This document shows, one piece after another, positions 60,658-64,000 of a DNA stretch of 64,000 nucleotides. A model generated the notes under the pieces. The model made no database searches, was not told where the DNA came from, and was given only the letters and a program-made list of their open reading frames with translations. The DNA lies in contig JAEYKI010000008.1 of NCBI GenBank assembly GCA_023408315.1, positions 372,001-436,000 of the forward strand. Reading direction: 5' to 3'. Origin of the DNA: Bacillota bacterium. GTDB lineage: Bacteria; Bacillota; Clostridia; Christensenellales; Christensenellaceae. Position numbers and translations under genes: made by a program. Numbering within the stretch: the stretch's first letter is position 1; each line of letters begins with the position of its first letter.

Positions 60658-61275
60658 TTAAAGCCCCCTTAAGAACATATTGCTCCCCTTTTCCGCGTCC
60701 AGCGTGGTTGCAGGCCCGTGGCCGGGATACACCGTATATGCCCCCTCCATATCTTTCAGCTTTTTCAGGGATTCATTGAGTGTTTTTATAGACCCGCCCG
60801 GAAAATCCGTCCTGCCCGCTGATCCCTGAAACAGCGTATCGCCTGTAAACAGGCAGTCTTCCACGGCAAAGCATATTCCGCCCGGCGAATGCCCCGGCGT
60901 CGTGATGACATTGATCTCCAAGCCGCCCGCCCGGATCATTTCTCCGCCTGAAAGCAGCGTATCCGCCCCTGCAGCAGCATACGGCATTCCGATCATACGC
61001 GAAAGGTTCCTGTCTGCGGATGTGAGCATATCCGCGTCGCCCGCGTGGATGCAGACCTTTGCGCCCGTTTCCCGCTTTACTTCCTCCGCCGCGCCGATAT
61101 GGTCAAAATGGCCGTGGGTCAAAAGGATATGGGATACGGCTAAACCCTTTTCCCGCACTTTTTCCAATATTCTGTCCGCATCGCCGCCGGGGTCTATCAC
61201 CACGGCGTCCTGCCCCTCGTATACAATATAGCAATTTGCCGCCAGCATGCCCACAGGCATTGTGAGTACTTCCAT
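60658..61275 (-). CDS. Metallo-beta-lactamase fold hydrolase (glyoxalase II-like)
   Basis: 205 residues. The zinc motif THGHFDH (H-x-H-x-D-H), TPGHSPGGICF, GDTLFQGSAGRTDF and the late YPGHGPATTLDAE complete the binuclear site. This short subgroup is common next to dtd and hemZ in Firmicutes (YqgX-like in Bacillus); it hydrolyses thioesters in vitro in relatives, but the natural substrate is unknown. It abuts hemZ directly. Confidence 0.9.
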   Translation of the reverse strand: MEVLTMPVGMLAANCYIVYEGQDAVVIDPGGDADRILEKVREKGLAVSHILLTHGHFDHIGAAEEVKRETGAKVCIHAGDADMLTSADRNLSRMIGMPYAAAGADTLLSGGEMIRAGGLEINVITTPGHSPGGICFAVEDCLFTGDTLFQGSAGRTDFPGGSIKTLNESLKKLKDMEGAYTVYPGHGPATTLDAEKGSNMFLRGL

Positions 61276-61291
61276 TTGTATATCCCTTGCC

Positions 61292-61741
61292 TTAAAAAAG
61301 TTTTTTGCTGTCCAAAAGGATGGTCACCGGTCCGTCGTTTAAAAGGCTTACCTGCATGTCCGCGGCGAATCTGCCGGTCTGGATGGGCACGCCCGTTCTC
61401 CTGAACGTTGCCAGCACCTTTTCAAACATGCCCGCCGCTTCGCTTGGCGGCGCCGCCGCAATATAGCTGGGCCGCCTGCCGTGCCGCACGTCCCCCATCA
61501 GGGTAAACTGGCTCACCACCAGCATTTCCCCACCTGCGTCCGCAACAGACAAATTCATCACGCCGTTTGCGTCGTCAAACACCCGCAGGCCAGCGCATTT
61601 GTCCGCAATATAATCCATGTCCTTCTGTGTGTCGCTGCTTTCTATCCCTATAAAAATCAAAAGGCCACGCCCAATCTCGCCAACCGCCGCGCCGTCCACT
61701 TCCACCTTTGCAAATTTTACCCGCTGTATTACTGCCCGCAT
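61292..61741 (-). CDS. dtd: D-aminoacyl-tRNA deacylase
   Basis: 149 residues, normal. MRAVIQRVKFAKVEVDG start, SQFTLMGDVRHGRRPSYIAAAPP (the SQFTL site) and NDGPVTILLDS (the Gly-cisPro-type loop of the second site, here NDGPVT). Dtd frees D-amino acids and glycine from mischarged tRNAs. Order rel-dtd is universal in Firmicutes; here a 163-bp gap with no clear signal separates them. Confidence 0.97.
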   Translation of the reverse strand: MRAVIQRVKFAKVEVDGAAVGEIGRGLLIFIGIESSDTQKDMDYIADKCAGLRVFDDANGVMNLSVADAGGEMLVVSQFTLMGDVRHGRRPSYIAAAPPSEAAGMFEKVLATFRRTGVPIQTGRFAADMQVSLLNDGPVTILLDSKKLF

Positions 61742-61904
61742 GTATTCCTTTCCTTTATTCTTTCTTTACTTTTTCTTTTTTTAAAAAAACCATGTTTTAT
61801 AAGAGCGCTTTTAGGCCTCGGCATCGCCGTTTGACAGGGAGCGATGACCACATTGCTCCAAATAGGTTCTTTTTCTACGGTATATATGCTTTGGTATGTA
61901 AAAC

Positions 61905-64000
61905 TCAGTAATTCACGCGATACACCTTTTCAACGCCGTCCAGCGCCTGCAGCTTGCCAATCATTTCGTTGAGTTCCTCCACGCCGGAAATATTTACGCG
62001 AATGGAAATACTCGCATGGTTATACTTGCCTGTTTTTGCATTAATGGCGGTAATATCCCTGCCCAGATTAAACAGATTTTTGGAAACGTCGGCCAGCAGC
62101 CCGGCCCTGTCGTCCGCTATAATCTGTATCTCCACGTTATAGGAGGCTTTCTCGTTGCCCACCCATTCCACGGCAATCAGCCGCTCGGGCTCAAAATCCT
62201 CGTTCATAAGGGCCCTGCAATCCTTGCGGTGCACAGAAACACCCCTGCCGCGCGTGATATAGCCAATAATCTCGTCCCCGTAAACGGGATTGCAGCACTT
62301 GGCAAACCGCACCACCATGCCGCTCTGGCCCTTGACCACCACGCCTTCCGAGATGGTTTTGTGGGAGGACGGCTTCACGTTGATGGTATGGTCTATCCCT
62401 TCCTCCGCCATTTTATTGATCAGCTTGTAATTCTGAATCAAACGGAACAGCACCTGGTTGGTGGTAATCCCGCCGTAGCCAATGGCCGCAAACATGTCGT
62501 TGGGTGATTTCAGCGTAAACCGCTTGAATATGGTTTTAAGAACATTGGGCTCCAGCAGGTCCTTCAAATCGTAGCCCTGCCGCTTTGCTTCCTTTTCCAG
62601 CATCTCGCGGCCTTTTTGAATGTTCTCGTCCTTATACTCTTTTTTAAACCACTGTTTAATTTTGCTCCTGGCCTGCGCTGTCTTCACATACTTCAGCCAG
62701 TCGCGGCTGGGGCCTTTGGAAGCCTGGGATGTAATGATCTCCACAATGTCCCCGGTTTTCAGTTTGTAATCCAGCGATACAATTTTGCCGTTAATCTTCG
62801 CGCCCACGCATTTGTTGCCAATGGCGCTGTGGATGCCGTAAGCAAAATCCAGCGGCGTGGAGCCTTTTACAAAATCCTTAACGTCCCCCTTGGGAGTAAA
62901 CACAAACACGTTGTCGCTGAATATATCTATCTTCAGGGTTTCCATGAACTCCTTGGAATCCTTCAGGTCGTTCTGCCATTCCATCAGCTCGCGCAGCCAG
63001 GCCAGGCGCTGGTCCATGTCCTCGTCCGGCTGTTTGGTCGCCTCCTTGTACTTCCAGTGCGCGGCAATACCGTATTCCGCCGTGTGGTGCATTTCATACG
63101 TGCGTATCTGCACCTCAAAGGGCTTGCCGTCGTCGCCCAGCAGGGTTGTGTGCAAAGACTGGTACATGTTCTGCTTGGGCACCGCAATATAATCTTTAAA
63201 CCGCAGGGGGATGGGCTTCCACATGGTATGCACCAGGCCCAGGACGCCATAGCAGTCCTTTACGGTTTTCACTATAATGCGTATGGCAATAAGGTCGTAC
63301 ACCTCTTCAAATACTTTGTTTTTGTCGTGCATCTTTTTATAGATGCTGTATATATGTTTGGGCCGGCCGTCAATATCGCACTTGATCTTGAGTTCCTTCA
63401 GCTTCTCGCGAATCTTTTCCATTACGTCTTTCAAGTGCGATTCCCGCTCCGCGCGCGTTCCCTCTATTTTATGGGCAATCTCAAAATACTCGTCCGGGTT
63501 CAGATACTTTAAAGATAAATCCTCAAGCTCCCATTTAATGGCGTATATACCCAGGCGGTGCGCCAGCGGAGCGTATATCTCAAGCGTTTCCTTGGATTTT
63601 TCTATCTGCTTGTTCTCAGACTGGAACTTAAGCGTGCGCATGTTATGCAGGCGGTCCGCCAGCTTAATGATGATGACGCGTATGTCGGACGCCATTGCAA
63701 GGAACATTTTTCTCAGGCTCTCGGCCTGCTGCTCCTCGTACGATTTAAACGCGAAGTCCTTCAGCTTGGTAACGCCGTCCACCAAAGCGGATACCTGCGG
63801 AGAAAACTCCTTCTGGATAAACTCCATGGTCAGTTCGGTATCCTCCACCACATCGTGAAGCAGGCCCGCGATAATAGTATCGGAATCCATCCCCAGGTCC
63901 GCCAGAATCTCCGCCACGGCAATGGGGTGGGAAACAAAAGGCTCGCCCGAATGCCGGAATTGCCCCTCATGCGCTTTTTCCGCTATTGCAAATGCTTTTT
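61905..64000 (-). CDS. rel: Bifunctional (p)ppGpp synthetase/hydrolase Rel (5' end missing)
   Basis: About 697 residues in the window; the frame is open to the right edge, where EKAHEGQFRHSGEPF and SHPIAVAEI continue the family's N-terminus, so only about 15-40 residues are missing. The HD hydrolase motif HDVVEDT, the synthetase domain with DLIAIRIIV and RFKDYIAVPKQNMYQSLHT, the TGS domain (DVFVFTPKGDVKDF-like NVFVFTPKGDVKDFVKG), a zinc-finger-like CCNPVYGDEIIGYITRGRGVSVHRKDC and a C-terminal ACT domain are all present. It makes and breaks the alarmone of the stringent response. Confidence 0.97.
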   Translation of the reverse strand, partial: KAFAIAEKAHEGQFRHSGEPFVSHPIAVAEILADLGMDSDTIIAGLLHDVVEDTELTMEFIQKEFSPQVSALVDGVTKLKDFAFKSYEEQQAESLRKMFLAMASDIRVIIIKLADRLHNMRTLKFQSENKQIEKSKETLEIYAPLAHRLGIYAIKWELEDLSLKYLNPDEYFEIAHKIEGTRAERESHLKDVMEKIREKLKELKIKCDIDGRPKHIYSIYKKMHDKNKVFEEVYDLIAIRIIVKTVKDCYGVLGLVHTMWKPIPLRFKDYIAVPKQNMYQSLHTTLLGDDGKPFEVQIRTYEMHHTAEYGIAAHWKYKEATKQPDEDMDQRLAWLRELMEWQNDLKDSKEFMETLKIDIFSDNVFVFTPKGDVKDFVKGSTPLDFAYGIHSAIGNKCVGAKINGKIVSLDYKLKTGDIVEIITSQASKGPSRDWLKYVKTAQARSKIKQWFKKEYKDENIQKGREMLEKEAKRQGYDLKDLLEPNVLKTIFKRFTLKSPNDMFAAIGYGGITTNQVLFRLIQNYKLINKMAEEGIDHTINVKPSSHKTISEGVVVKGQSGMVVRFAKCCNPVYGDEIIGYITRGRGVSVHRKDCRALMNEDFEPERLIAVEWVGNEKASYNVEIQIIADDRAGLLADVSKNLFNLGRDITAINAKTGKYNHASISIRVNISGVEELNEMIGKLQALDGVEKVYRVNY

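Noticed and set aside
1..64000. tRNA, rRNA, CRISPR, prophage or transposase genes
   Set aside because: I looked for them along the window and saw none; a tRNA could still escape reading by eye.

Overview
This is chromosomal core sequence from a spore-forming, probably anaerobic, Firmicute of the class Clostridia. The sporulation genes gerW, spoIIM-like, spo0A, spoIVB and sigK are present. The gene orders match blocks known from Bacillus and Clostridium: scpAB to rluB; spo0A-spoIVB-recN-argR-nadK-tlyA; pgsA-rimO-ftsK; smc-ftsY-ylxM-ffh-rpsP-khpA-rimM-trmD-rplS-rbgA-rnhB-yraN; comM-dprA-topA-trmFO-hslVU; and hisS/aspS-hemZ-dtd-rel. Coding GC is fairly high for the group, and a placement near Christensenellales is only a guess. 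Every recognised gene except one (a DUF4003-type gene at 58191-59177) is on the minus strand, so the window reads right to left. I see no tRNA, rRNA, CRISPR array, prophage or transposase.

Layout, left to right. 1-544: end of a biotin-dependent acyl-CoA carboxyltransferase gene. 0.7-5.8 kb: rluB, a D-Ala-D-Ala carboxypeptidase, gerW, a DUF2953-type protein, scpB, scpA and an M50 protease. 5.97-7.07 kb: a TerC-family gene behind a yybP-ykoY (manganese) riboswitch. 7.1-16.6 kb: a DacF-like protein without catalytic residues, purine nucleoside phosphorylase, SpoIIM-like, Spo0A, SpoIVB, RecN, ArgR, NAD kinase, TlyA and a small membrane protein. 16.67-17.24 kb: a 570-nt structured non-coding gene, best explained as OLE RNA, with its own promoter; the small membrane protein after it would be OapA. 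17.3-23.5 kb: recA, pgsA, rimO, ftsK, efp. 23.5-34.2 kb: an M24 peptidase, a TIM-barrel endonuclease IV-like protein, an acetyltransferase, sigK, a U32 peptidase, mltG, ylbF, RNase J, hslU, hslV, trmFO. 34.2-39.3 kb: topA, dprA, comM. 39.3-43.5 kb: a membrane glycosyltransferase module placed inside the otherwise conserved comM-yraN region. 43.5-54.6 kb: yraN, rnhB, rbgA, rplS, trmD, rimM, khpA, rpsP, ffh, ylxM, a hypothetical gene, ftsY, smc. 54.9-64 kb: aspS, hisS, the DUF4003 gene, hemZ, a metallo-hydrolase, dtd, and rel, which runs off the right edge.

Functional themes are chromosome handling (Smc-ScpAB, FtsK, RecA, RecN, TopA), ribosome making and SRP targeting, sporulation control, and cell-wall processing. 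The non-coding content is unusually rich. It includes the OLE-like RNA, the riboswitch, seven sigma-A-type promoters with near-consensus hexamers, a 40-nt hairpin motif that occurs in two 5' leaders with compensatory base changes, and several families of intergenic hairpin repeats. The most notable protein oddities are a Spo0A with Glu in place of the phosphoacceptor Asp, a DacF-like protein lacking the Ser-Lys-Lys machinery, and a topoisomerase I with a 94-residue histone H1-like N-terminal tail.
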